A DNA stretch of 14,875 nt, taken from positions 1-14,875 of the forward strand of contig JBFXJF010000036.1 of the NCBI GenBank assembly GCA_050175155.1, in the 5' to 3' direction. Position 1 is the first letter of the stretch. Every line of letters begins with the position of its first letter. This document shows positions 6,376-13,301 of this stretch, piece after piece. Both the position numbers and the translations under genes were made by a program. The notes below the pieces were generated by a model. That model was given only the letters and a program-made list of their open reading frames with translations. It made no database searches and had not been told where the DNA came from. Origin of the DNA: JBFXJF01 sp050175155. GTDB lineage: Bacteria > Bacillota > Bacilli > Tepidibacillales > Tepidibacillaceae.

Positions 6376-7146
6376 GTGACAAGGAAGTTTTTAATTATTA
6401 CTCTTGTAATTATTATTGTATTTTCTTTTGAACTAGTTGGATGTAGCAATGAACAAACTGCAGCACCACAAACACAAACAGAAGCGAAAGCACCAGCAAA
6501 TGAATCTATATGGAACACAGACGAGATTTTAGCTCAAGAACCTATAATGTTGAGGGACAAACTTCTTGAAGCAGTTGGTGCAACAGATAAACCTATTCCT
6601 TATACATATGAGGAGGTCGTAAAGTTTACAGGTCAGTCAGACGGAGCAACAGCAGGAGCTTGGATGATGTCAGTTATGGCTCTTGAAGTTTTATACCCAG
6701 ATTCTATACCAGTTCGTGGTGATATAAAGATATATGCTCCAGGTCCTGGAGATGAGAACCATATGGGAGTTTTTGGTGAGATATTCACTTACATAACAGG
6801 TGCTCAAACTGAAATCGGATTTTCCGGCTCTAATTTCGGAGAAGCATATGGTAAAAGTAATCGAATGATTTACCCAGAAGAAGAATCAGGAATACCTTTC
6901 TTTAAAGTTGAATGGATATGGGAACGATTAGATACAGGCAAAAAAGTAGGAGTTATTTTTAACCTTGCACTAATCCAACCAAAGGTAACAGCAGAATGGG
7001 AAGCACTAGGTAAGAAAATTGTAGACGGATTAGCATCACCTGAAGAGATAGCACAACACACCGCCTACTGGCAATCAAGAGCACCATATGTCTTTGAAAA
7101 TGCACGCACATTACCAGGTTTTATTACCGTTAGAGAAATAAACTAA
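6376..7146 (+). CDS. Lipoprotein with a possible FmdE-like domain
   Basis: A 256-aa predicted lipoprotein. A short basic N-terminus (TRK) and hydrophobic stretch lead to the lipobox LVGC with Cys23 as the lipidated residue, then a Ala/Gln/Thr/Lys-rich linker (about 26-42). The globular part has GQSDGATAGAWMMSVMALEV (86-105), RGDIKIYAPGPGDEN (114-128), GVFGEIFTYITGA (131-143) and FGEAYGKSNRMIY (154-166). The layout (glycine-rich helix start, strand, ITGA, then a lysine/asparagine turn) resembles FmdE-family domains, but the mature protein has no other cysteine, so the FmdE zinc-ligand cysteines are absent. I cannot give a substrate. It would sit on the outer face of the membrane. It is transcribed alone, divergent from the RLAN operon. 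The lipoprotein call is firm; the FmdE link is tentative. Confidence 0.8.
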   Translation: MTRKFLIITLVIIIVFSFELVGCSNEQTAAPQTQTEAKAPANESIWNTDEILAQEPIMLRDKLLEAVGATDKPIPYTYEEVVKFTGQSDGATAGAWMMSVMALEVLYPDSIPVRGDIKIYAPGPGDENHMGVFGEIFTYITGAQTEIGFSGSNFGEAYGKSNRMIYPEEESGIPFFKVEWIWERLDTGKKVGVIFNLALIQPKVTAEWEALGKKIVDGLASPEEIAQHTAYWQSRAPYVFENARTLPGFITVREIN

Positions 7147-7166
7147 TAAAATTAAATTTAAAAACT

Positions 7167-7210
7167 ACTAAAGTATAAAGATGGGTAATCACTCAGCTTT
7201 ATACTTTAGT
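7167..7210. terminator. Long hairpin after the lipoprotein gene (terminator-like, no T run)
   Basis: A perfect 14-bp inverted repeat (7167-7180 with 7197-7210) encloses a 16-nt loop that can form a further 4-bp stem (GGGT 7183-7186 with ACTC 7191-7194). It is not followed by a T run on +; on minus it is followed by AGTTTTT. It lies 20 nt after the lipoprotein stop, so it is probably a transcript 3' end or stability structure. Confidence 0.6.
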
Positions 7211-7258
7211 GCTATTATAAAAACAATTAGAATAAATATATTTTTGTATTTTATCTTA

Positions 7259-7288
7259 TTGACAGATACATTATAAAAATGCTACATT
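7259..7288 (+). promoter_or_regulatory. Putative promoter upstream of the small ORF and rsgA
   Basis: A perfect TTGACA (7259-7264) is followed after 18 nt by TACATT (7283-7288). The -10 is weak (4 of 6). It would start a transcript with a leader of about 200 nt before rsgA, containing the 21-codon ORF and the second hairpin. I saw no better promoter closer to rsgA. Confidence 0.4.
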
Positions 7289-7330
7289 TTAAAAGTAGTT
7301 AATTTACAAAAATAGAGGAGGTCGTTAATT

Positions 7331-7396
7331 ATGATAATTCTACCCTTTGTCCAAATAATCATAAGAACTATTAATAGCGACCTTGAGATATTTTAA
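7331..7396 (+). CDS. Possible 21-aa peptide ORF
   Basis: An ATG with the strongest Shine-Dalgarno sequence in the window (GAGGAGG, 7315-7321, 9 nt upstream) opens a frame of 21 codons ending at TAA. The peptide MIILPFVQIIIRTINSDLEIF is hydrophobic at the N-terminus with a polar C-terminal half and could form an amphipathic helix. It lies in the presumed leader of rsgA, so it may be a leader peptide, a small membrane-active peptide or a chance frame. The 3' part of the ORF (7375-7384) can form about 10 bp with 7318-7327, overlapping the Shine-Dalgarno sequence. I recognise no family. No expression evidence is available from sequence alone. Confidence 0.4.
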   Translation: MIILPFVQIIIRTINSDLEIF

Positions 7397-7426
7397 TTTA
7401 TAATGATTTTCAATTTTCATATAAAC

Positions 7427-7474
7427 ATTAAAATAGATTATAGGTCGGTATTTGACTCTGTAATCTATTTTAAT
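7427..7474 (+). promoter_or_regulatory. Hairpin directly before the rsgA ribosome-binding site
   Basis: A perfect 14-bp AT-rich inverted repeat (7427-7440 with 7461-7474) encloses a 20-nt loop with a possible inner 4-bp stem (7443-7446 with 7454-7457, including a G-T pair). It ends 6 nt before GGGAGG. It lacks a T run, so it is unlikely to be a terminator; it could affect rsgA translation or transcript stability. Confidence 0.5.
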
Positions 7475-7494
7475 ATTTATGGGAGGTATTTAAT

Positions 7495-8556
7495 TTGAAT
7501 TTAGAACAGTTAGGTTGGAACTCATATTTTTCAGAGGATCTTCAACCATTTAAAGAAAAAGGTTATATAGTAGGTAGAATAGCTTTAGAACATAAAAACA
7601 GTTATCGTGTTTATACTGAGCATGGTGAATTATTAGCTGAAATATCAGGTAAAATGAACTTTCAAGCTTCTAATCGAGAGGATTACCCAGCAGTTGGAGA
7701 TTGGGTAATTATTCAGGGCAGAGTAGATGAGGGAAGAGGTACTATTCAAAGTATATTGCCAAGAAAAAGTAAATTTTCAAGAAAAATGGCGGGAGAAACT
7801 ACACAAGAACAAATTATTGCTACGAATATAGACACCATTTTTCTAGTCAACGCGTTAAATAATGATTTTAATCTTAGAAGGATAGAAAGATATCTGACAT
7901 TAGCTTGGGAAAGTAATGCAAATCCCGTAATTATTTTAAGTAAAGCAGACTTATGTGAAGATATAGGAAGTAAGTTGGTGCAAGTCGAATCTGTTGCTTT
8001 TGGAGTACCTATTCATGTAATAAGTACCCACAAGGGAATAGGCCTTGATGATATAAACATTTACTTGCAACCAGGTAAAACCATAGCATTGTTAGGATCC
8101 TCTGGCGTTGGAAAGTCAACAATAATCAATCACATAACTGGTAAAAATATTTTAAAAGTACAGGAGATAAGAGAGGGAGACGATAAAGGGAAGCATACTA
8201 CTACGCACAGGGAACTAATTCTGCTTCCTAATGGTGGATGTATGATTGACACTCCTGGTATGAGAGAGTTACAACTGTGGGATTCAAATGATGGAATAAA
8301 TTCTACATTTCAGGATATAGATTTATTAGCGGCACAGTGTTTCTATAAAGATTGTCAGCATCAAAACGAACCAAACTGTGCTGTTAAAAACGCAATAGAA
8401 AATGGAAGCTTAGATGAAGGAAGATATCAAAACTATCTTAAACTCCAAAAAGAATTAGCCTATCTTGAAAGAAAAGGAGATAAGAGGGCGCAAATTGAAG
8501 AGAAGGAAAAATGGAAAAAAATCCATAAAGAAATTAGAAATAGATATAAAAACTAA
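7495..8556 (+). CDS. rsgA: Small ribosomal subunit biogenesis GTPase RsgA
   Basis: A 353-aa circularly permuted GTPase that helps late maturation of the 30S subunit and is activated by it. An N-terminal OB-fold part (about 25-95) precedes the GTPase domain, whose motifs come in the permuted order G4 (SKAD, 149-152), G1/P-loop (GSSGVGKST, 201-209), switch region with KGKHTTTHRE (231-240) and G3 (DTPG, 252-255). The C-terminal zinc site is Cys282, Cys287, His289 and Cys295, followed by a charged Lys/Glu-rich helix. The start is TTG with GGGAGG (7481-7486) 8 nt upstream; no better in-frame ATG lies nearby. It ends against the ABC exporter operon at a shared hairpin. The sequence resembles the longer, roughly 350-aa RsgA variety that can coexist with a shorter copy in Firmicutes; whether a second copy exists here is not visible. 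Confidence 0.96.
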   Translation: MNLEQLGWNSYFSEDLQPFKEKGYIVGRIALEHKNSYRVYTEHGELLAEISGKMNFQASNREDYPAVGDWVIIQGRVDEGRGTIQSILPRKSKFSRKMAGETTQEQIIATNIDTIFLVNALNNDFNLRRIERYLTLAWESNANPVIILSKADLCEDIGSKLVQVESVAFGVPIHVISTHKGIGLDDINIYLQPGKTIALLGSSGVGKSTIINHITGKNILKVQEIREGDDKGKHTTTHRELILLPNGGCMIDTPGMRELQLWDSNDGINSTFQDIDLLAAQCFYKDCQHQNEPNCAVKNAIENGSLDEGRYQNYLKLQKELAYLERKGDKRAQIEEKEKWKKIHKEIRNRYKN

Positions 8557-8559
8557 TTT

Positions 8560-8598
8560 GACTAGGGGCTGAATAATTGTTTTATTCAGCCCCTAGTC
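8560..8598. terminator. Bidirectional hairpin between convergent rsgA and ABC permease
   Basis: A perfect 17-bp inverted repeat (8560-8576 with 8582-8598, GC-rich core around GGGGC/GCCCC) with a 5-nt loop lies between the two convergent stops. On the minus strand it is followed after seven bases by TTTTT, and no T run follows on +. It probably terminates both transcripts. Confidence 0.8.
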
Positions 8599-8607
8599 GA
8601 TTACCCA

Positions 8608-9405
8608 TTATACGTGAAGATCATGACGTTCATAGCCCTTATAGGTAACTAATGTAGCTGCAACAATCACCAATAATGATATAACTAGGTAAACAAAATC
8701 AATATTGCCTTCAAACATTATATTTTTAGATTCAAAGTATTTAAAAGGAGTTATATATTTTAAGAAATCAATCTTATCATACAAATCAATAGCTATTGAT
8801 AGTATATAAGTTCCTAGTAAAACTGCAGCTGATATTCCAGTTGCTTTTCTTGAACTATGTGTTAATGCTGATACACCTGTACCAATACTATAGAAGATTA
8901 ATTGTAATATAAACAAAGCAAACATAAGATTAACTATTTCACCATTAAGCGATTCTCCATTATTATGTTTTGCTACAAATATTATTGATGAGAAAAGAAT
9001 AGTTAAATTAAATACAATTATATTAATAGTGCCTGCAATAAGCTTCGAAGTTATTATGTTCTTCCTTGTTAACGGCTTTACAAATAAAAAATCTGCGGTT
9101 TGGTCCCGTTCTTCTTTTGAAATTATAATTGCACCTAACATCACAGCATGGATAGTTCCCATTAAAACGAAATATAGAAACATTATTCCGTAGTACCCAC
9201 CAATTTCGGTTAAGTTTAATTTATCGAAACCGAATATTATCCTTATCGACTCTGGGATTGATTCACTTACATCACCCATATTACTATTTGAGTCAGCAAA
9301 AGCCTCATATTTCATAACACCAATATATACAAGAATAATTCCCCCTATACACCAGAGGATAAGTGATTTTAAATTCGCCTTTAATTCTCTTAAGATTATG
9401 TTCAT
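8608..9405 (-). CDS. ABC-2 type transporter permease (second of a paralogous pair)
   Basis: A 265-aa ABC-2 membrane subunit with about six transmembrane segments: an N-terminal helix (about 16-34), a large extracytoplasmic loop (35-75), then clusters around 80-105, 130-155, 170-190, 200-220 and 235-258. The cytoplasmic motif TADFLFVKPLTRKNI between helices 2 and 3 is shared almost exactly with the neighbouring permease, and both are 265 aa, so they are tandem paralogues that probably form a heterodimer. The start is ATG 9405, which has GGGAGG (+ coordinates 9414-9419) 8 nt upstream; the frame stays open 13 codons farther to 9444, but that would put the site inside the gene. It is the last gene of the exporter operon. 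Confidence 0.88.
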   Translation of the reverse strand: MNIILRELKANLKSLILWCIGGIILVYIGVMKYEAFADSNSNMGDVSESIPESIRIIFGFDKLNLTEIGGYYGIMFLYFVLMGTIHAVMLGAIIISKEERDQTADFLFVKPLTRKNIITSKLIAGTINIIVFNLTILFSSIIFVAKHNNGESLNGEIVNLMFALFILQLIFYSIGTGVSALTHSSRKATGISAAVLLGTYILSIAIDLYDKIDFLKYITPFKYFESKNIMFEGNIDFVYLVISLLVIVAATLVTYKGYERHDLHV

Positions 9406-9446
9406 TTCTGTAGCCTCCCTTAATTCAACTAATAAAATACCCAAAA

Positions 9447-10244
9447 TTAAATTGATGGAATATCCTTCTTGTGATATACCAGATATGTCGTAATAGTAAA
9501 TAACAGAATTAAGAAAAGAGTAAGAAGAAGGTAAGTTAAATCGTAACTCCTATTAATTATAATTTTAGTAGGTGTAAAATACGCAAATGGTGTTAAAAAA
9601 GTTAATTTAACATCATCTAGCGATTCATTTAACAGGTTAATTATAAAAAATCCAAACACAAAACCTAAAGTAAGTGGTAGCACTGATTTTAATTTTTTAA
9701 GAAAAACCGCAACAAATAATCCTAATGATACGAATAGTAATTGAACTAGGAATAAGGAAAAATTAATTAAAATTAATGTCATTAAATCATACTCAGCACT
9801 TGAAACTGCATTCAATACAGCAAACGTTGTAATACCATAGATTAGATTAGTAAATAGTAGACAGGTGATTATTGCTAAAATTTTATAAGTCAGAATATTA
9901 ATCCGTTTTACTGGCTTTGCAAATAGAAAGTCCGCAGTATTTTGACTTAGCTCAATAGAGACTGAAGAAGCACCGTAGTTCATCGCTTGAATATAACCCA
10001 TTAAAAATATATAAATTAAGGTAAAACTATAATAGCCTAAAACAGTTGCAAAATTAAAGTTAGATATTCCTAATGCTTCTTGAAAACCTTCAGGGAAACT
10101 ATCTAAAAGCTCTTGAAATGAAGCAGCATCAGTGGAAACGGCAGGATAGATTGACATAAAAAGAATTAATACTGCCACTAGCGCAATAGTCCAATAGATA
10201 GTAACATTTCTAAGCATTTTGAGTTCATGTATATAAATATTCAT
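9447..10244 (-). CDS. ABC-2 type transporter permease (first of a paralogous pair)
   Basis: A 265-aa ABC-2 membrane subunit with about six hydrophobic helices and a large loop after the first one (about 34-70). NTADFLFAKPVKRINI is the cytoplasmic coupling-type stretch also found in the next gene. Its ATG lies 5 nt beyond the end of the ATPase gene and has an AGGAGG site (+ 10255-10260) inside the end of that gene, so translation is coupled. With the ATPase and the second permease it makes a complete exporter of the ABC-2 group that includes bacitracin-type (BcrAB) and NatAB-like pumps. The substrate cannot be told from sequence. Confidence 0.88.
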   Translation of the reverse strand: MNIYIHELKMLRNVTIYWTIALVAVLILFMSIYPAVSTDAASFQELLDSFPEGFQEALGISNFNFATVLGYYSFTLIYIFLMGYIQAMNYGASSVSIELSQNTADFLFAKPVKRINILTYKILAIITCLLFTNLIYGITTFAVLNAVSSAEYDLMTLILINFSLFLVQLLFVSLGLFVAVFLKKLKSVLPLTLGFVFGFFIINLLNESLDDVKLTFLTPFAYFTPTKIIINRSYDLTYLLLTLFLILLFTITTYLVYHKKDIPSI

Positions 10245-10249
10245 ATATA

Positions 10250-11134
10250 CTATTCCTCCTCGACGTAGTAATGCATGAAAATCTCTTCCAAAGTAGGTTC
10301 TTCTACTAATAGATTTAAAACCTTTTGACTATGGATTTTATCGATAACCAGATTAATATCCCCTTTAAAAATAAAAGAGGCTTTATTTTGATTAATTTCT
10401 ATATTACTAATTCCATTGATTTTAAAGTAATCCTCACTTATGTTATTATCTACCTCTATCTTGAATTTCTTATAATTTGTCTCTCGAAGAGTTTTCATAT
10501 CTTCAACTTTGATTACACGGCCTTCTTTGATAATAGCAACTCGAGTACATAACCTTTGAACCTCGCCTAGTATGTGTGAAGAAAATAGTATAGTTGATCC
10601 TTTCTTGTTTTCATTATGAATAAGATCAAAGAATTTTTGCTGCATTAAAGGATCTAGTCCACTTGTAGGTTCATCAAGAATAATAAGTTTTGGTTCATGT
10701 AGTAGGCCTTGTACAATTCCTACCTTTTTCTTATTTCCGTATGATAAATCATCAACCTTTTTATTTAAATCTAGGTTCATAGTTTCGGACAATTCATATA
10801 TGCGATTGTTACAATCTTTATCATAGAAGCTAGCAGAGTATTTAAGAATATCAAGAACTTTCATATTCTCATAATAGAAAACTTCAGAAGGTAAATAACC
10901 AATCTCCTTACGGATTTCTGAACCGAATTTAATGCAATCCTTTCCGAAAATTTTTGCCTCGCCGCTCGTTGGATAAATTAGAGATAGAAGGGTTCTAATA
11001 GTTGTTGATTTACCAGCCCCATTAGGACCGATAAATCCAAAAATTTCACCTTCCTCTATATTAAAACTAACATCAATAATTCCTCTTTCCTTACCATAAT
11101 ACTTGGTTAGTTTATTAATTTCGACAATATTCAT
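10250..11134 (-). CDS. ABC transporter ATP-binding protein (BcrA-like)
   Basis: A 294-aa ATPase of the drug/antibiotic exporter group. Walker A is GPNGAGKST (36-44), the signature motif is LSYGN (130-134) in place of LSGGQ, Walker B is IILDEP (151-156) with catalytic Glu155, the D-loop is SGLD (158-161) and the switch His is His187 in SSH. A C-terminal extension (about 220-294) with the VEEPTLEEIFMHYY ending is typical of BcrA/CcmA-like subunits paired with ABC-2 permeases. The start ATG has an AGGGGG ribosome-binding site. It heads the three-gene exporter operon. There is no two-component system or GntR/TetR regulator next to it in the window. A long inverted repeat sits over its promoter. 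Confidence 0.94.
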   Translation of the reverse strand: MNIVEINKLTKYYGKERGIIDVSFNIEEGEIFGFIGPNGAGKSTTIRTLLSLIYPTSGEAKIFGKDCIKFGSEIRKEIGYLPSEVFYYENMKVLDILKYSASFYDKDCNNRIYELSETMNLDLNKKVDDLSYGNKKKVGIVQGLLHEPKLIILDEPTSGLDPLMQQKFFDLIHNENKKGSTILFSSHILGEVQRLCTRVAIIKEGRVIKVEDMKTLRETNYKKFKIEVDNNISEDYFKINGISNIEINQNKASFIFKGDINLVIDKIHSQKVLNLLVEEPTLEEIFMHYYVEEE

Positions 11135-11159
11135 TATTTTGCCCCCTAATCTTTACAAA

Positions 11160-11201
11160 ACCATTTTACTTAATACTATAACTACTTACAAAAATGGTCA
11201 A
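11160..11201 (-). promoter_or_regulatory. ABC operon promoter inside an operator-like inverted repeat
   Basis: On the minus strand TTGACC (11196-11201) and TAGTAT (11173-11178) are spaced by 17 nt. The exact inverted repeat ACCATTTT (11160-11167) / AAAATGGT (11191-11198), separated by 23 nt, brackets the -10 and overlaps the -35. This looks like a repressor or activator site; the protein is not in the window. Confidence 0.45.
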
Positions 11202-11248
11202 TCTCCGTAAGCTTAGTAAATATAATTAATTTTCATCTATAGGGGAAA

Positions 11249-11265
11249 TTGTCGACTGTTGTCGA
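11249..11265 (+). repeat. Direct repeat TTGTCGA x2 at one helical turn spacing
   Basis: TTGTCGA occurs at 11249-11255 and 11259-11265 (period 10), with the palindrome GTCGAC at 11251-11256. It lies 42 nt before the ComEC-like start, near a plausible TAATAT -10 (11271-11276), and may be a binding site for an activator. Confidence 0.4.
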
Positions 11266-11306
11266 ATTACTAATATATTAGGATAAAAAAAGGATGGTCT
11301 ACATAA

Positions 11307-12179
11307 ATGACAACTAAGAAATCACTGTGGAGTAAATATTGGTTATGGATTATAATCATTATTCCCATAGGTTTTTTCGGCAATTTTAATACTGACACCC
11401 TAACGGTTAACAATTATAATGGGGAATTAGAGGTTTACTTTTTTGATGTTGGACAAGGAGATGCTACATTATTTCGAGGTAAAGATTTTACTATATTGAT
11501 TGATGCTGGTAGACATGATAATAATGATGTTATACCATATCTTAAGTCACTAGGTATATCTTCTATAGATTTATTGGTGGGAACTCATCCTCATGCAGAT
11601 CACATTGGACAGATGGATGATATAATTAACACGTTTCCAGTTAAGGAAGTTTGGTTATCAGGGGATATCCAAGCATCAGAAACCTTCGAGAATCTAATAA
11701 ATGCGATAGAGAACAATAATCTTACTTATTATGAACCAAGGGCAGGAGAGAAGTTCAAGATATCTTCTATTGATATTATTGTTCTTAATCCTAGTACTTT
11801 AACAGGCGACTTAAACGATGATTCTATAAGTCTTCTTTTACAATATGGTAGTGTAAAATTTTTGTTAACTGGTGATACTGAAGCAGCAGGAGAGAGAAGA
11901 ATCCTCGATTCAAATATAAATATTGAAGCGGATATATTCCAAGCAGGTCATCATGGTTCAAATACTTCAAATACATCCGCATTTCTTGATGCAGTTAACC
12001 CGGAAATAGTAATTTACTCCGCTGGCATTGATAATCCATATGGACATCCACATGATGAAGTAATAGAAAGAATGATTAATAAAAATATAACTATATACGG
12101 CACAGATATAGATGGCACAATTAAAGTAACCAGTGATGGTAATACATACGATATTAATACAAACTATGATGGTAAATAA
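11307..12179 (+). CDS. Membrane-anchored ComEC-type metallo-beta-lactamase hydrolase
   Basis: A 290-aa protein related to the C-terminal metallo-beta-lactamase domain of ComEC. A basic N-terminus and one transmembrane helix (about 12-25) should place the enzyme on the outer face of the membrane. The motifs are FFDVGQGDATLF (45-56), ILIDAG (63-68), THPHADHIG (93-101; His94, His96, Asp98, His99), LLTGD (186-190; Asp190), AGHHGSNTS (213-221) and YGHPH (245-249; His247). All metal ligands are intact. ComEC-domain proteins of this type are thought to be nucleases or phosphodiesterases; the ComEC channel itself is absent, so this free-standing form need not act in DNA uptake. A DUF3006 gene follows 12 nt downstream, a pairing common in Firmicutes. 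The ribosome-binding site is a modest AAAGGAT. Confidence 0.92.
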   Translation: MTTKKSLWSKYWLWIIIIIPIGFFGNFNTDTLTVNNYNGELEVYFFDVGQGDATLFRGKDFTILIDAGRHDNNDVIPYLKSLGISSIDLLVGTHPHADHIGQMDDIINTFPVKEVWLSGDIQASETFENLINAIENNNLTYYEPRAGEKFKISSIDIIVLNPSTLTGDLNDDSISLLLQYGSVKFLLTGDTEAAGERRILDSNINIEADIFQAGHHGSNTSNTSAFLDAVNPEIVIYSAGIDNPYGHPHDEVIERMINKNITIYGTDIDGTIKVTSDGNTYDINTNYDGK

Positions 12180-12191
12180 GGGGTGAAAATG

Positions 12192-12449
12192 ATGATTGTA
12201 AAAGCTGTTGTTGATAGAATAGAGGATGGCAAAAAAGCTGTTATACTTGTAGGGGAAAATCAAATAGAACACATAATTGATATTAACCAACTTCCAGGGG
12301 GTACTAGTGAAGGAGATTTATTGCAGGTACAAATAGATGGGGATAAAATTATAAATATAGAGTTAGATATCGAAGAAACGGAGAATACAAAAACCCGTAT
12401 TATTGAAAAAATGAAAAAAATACAAAAGAATACAAATTTCAAAATATAA
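12192..12449 (+). CDS. DUF3006-family small protein
   Basis: An 85-aa protein. The MIVKAVVDRIEDGKKAVILVGE start, the following IDINQLPGGTSEGDLLQVQI stretch and the charged, lysine-rich C-terminal helix match the DUF3006 family, a small beta-barrel-like domain of unknown function often found beside or fused to ComEC-type hydrolases. It forms an operon with the hydrolase gene. The start is ATG 12192 or ATG 12189; the frame is open to GTG 12183, but the AAGGGGTG ribosome-binding site (12178-12185) covers that codon and rules it out. It has no signal peptide, so it is probably cytoplasmic while the hydrolase faces out; how they cooperate is unclear. Confidence 0.82.
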   Translation: MIVKAVVDRIEDGKKAVILVGENQIEHIIDINQLPGGTSEGDLLQVQIDGDKIINIELDIEETENTKTRIIEKMKKIQKNTNFKI

Positions 12450-12535
12450 AATCTTTATAAGTATTAGTAACATGAGTTATAATATTATCTAGTAAAATAT
12501 ATAGAATTCTAGAATTTGAAAGAGAGTGAAAAGAT

Positions 12536-13252
12536 ATGGGGCGTAAGTGGAATAATATCAAGGAGAGAAAAGCATCAAAAGATACAAACACAAGTCGTAT
12601 CTGTGCAAAGTTTGGTCGCGAACTTTATGTTGCTGCAAAACAAGGTGACCCGAACACAGAAACAAAACAAAATCTAAGATTAGTTGTTGAACGTGCGAAA
12701 ACATATAATGTTCCAAAATCAATAATAGATAGAGCCATTGAAAAAGCAAAAGGTGGTTCCGACGAGATTTACGAGGAACTTCGATATGAGGGGTTTGGTC
12801 CGAATGGTTCAATGATTATTGTTGATGCTCTTACGAATAACATTAATCGAACTGTCGCAGAGGTTCGTTCCGCCTTTGTAAAAAATGGTGGTAATATGGG
12901 TGTAAGTGGTTCTGTTGCTTATATGTTTAATTCAACTGCTGTTATCGGCATCGAGGGAAAATCTGCGGATGAGGTTCTTGAAATATTGATGGAAGCTGAG
13001 ATAGACGTTCGCGACATTATAGAAGATGATGAAGCGGTAATAATCTATGCCGAGCCAGATCAATTCAATTCTGTACAAAAGGTTTTCAGAGATAACGGAA
13101 TAACTGAATTTACTGTTGTTGAACTTACGATGCTTGCTCAAAACGACATAACACTTACAGAGGATGTCCAAGCCCAGTTCGAAAAACTAGTTGATGCCTT
13201 AGAAAATTTAGACGACGTTCAGCAAGTTTACCATAACGTTGAATTAAACTAA
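12536..13252 (+). CDS. yeeI: YebC/TACO1-family protein, YeeI-type
   Basis: A 238-aa YebC-family protein that aligns over its whole length with B. subtilis YeeI as I recall it. MGRKWNNIKERKASKDTNTS at the start, ERAKTYNVPKSIIDRAIEKA in domain 1, YEGFGPNGSMIIVDALTNN and NGGNMGVSGSVAYMF (domains 2-3) are family hallmarks. Members were long annotated as transcriptional regulators (YebC/PmpR); recent work on bacterial YebC proteins and mitochondrial TACO1 links them to translation of proline-rich stretches on the ribosome, which suits a cytoplasmic housekeeping role. An AGAGAGTG ribosome-binding site lies at about 12521-12528. A TATAAT at 12478-12483 could be its -10, though the -35 is poor. A hairpin follows the stop. 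Confidence 0.94.
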   Translation: MGRKWNNIKERKASKDTNTSRICAKFGRELYVAAKQGDPNTETKQNLRLVVERAKTYNVPKSIIDRAIEKAKGGSDEIYEELRYEGFGPNGSMIIVDALTNNINRTVAEVRSAFVKNGGNMGVSGSVAYMFNSTAVIGIEGKSADEVLEILMEAEIDVRDIIEDDEAVIIYAEPDQFNSVQKVFRDNGITEFTVVELTMLAQNDITLTEDVQAQFEKLVDALENLDDVQQVYHNVELN

Positions 13253-13254
13253 TT

Positions 13255-13295
13255 AGCACCTCAATTGTTAGATAGTTTCTAATAATTGGGGTGCT
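13255..13295. terminator. Hairpin between convergent YebC-family and methyltransferase genes
   Basis: An 18-bp stem (13255-13272 with 13278-13295, two G-T wobbles) with a 5-nt loop lies right after the YebC-family stop and just beyond the stop of the opposing methyltransferase. It has no proper T run on either strand, so termination efficiency is uncertain, but its position between converging genes fits a shared terminator. Confidence 0.7.
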
Positions 13296-13301
13296 TCCTA
13301 G

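Larger units (their letters stand above)
7147..7494. other. 348-nt stretch between lipoprotein gene and rsgA: hairpins and a possible small ORF
   Basis: It holds no long gene. From left to right it contains a 14-bp hairpin (7167-7210), a possible promoter (7259-7288), a 21-codon ORF with a strong ribosome-binding site (7331-7396), a second 14-bp hairpin (7427-7474) and the rsgA ribosome-binding site GGGAGG (7481-7486). The stretch is long and ordered for this otherwise compact region. Confidence 0.7.

Noticed and set aside
9406..9444. Extra 13 codons on the second permease
   Set aside because: GGGAGG at 9414-9419 points to ATG 9405, which also gives the same length and MNI start as the paralogous permease.
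12502..12511. Palindrome TAGAATTCTA before the YebC-family gene
   Set aside because: Short AT-rich palindromes are expected by chance here and it lies downstream of the likely promoter.
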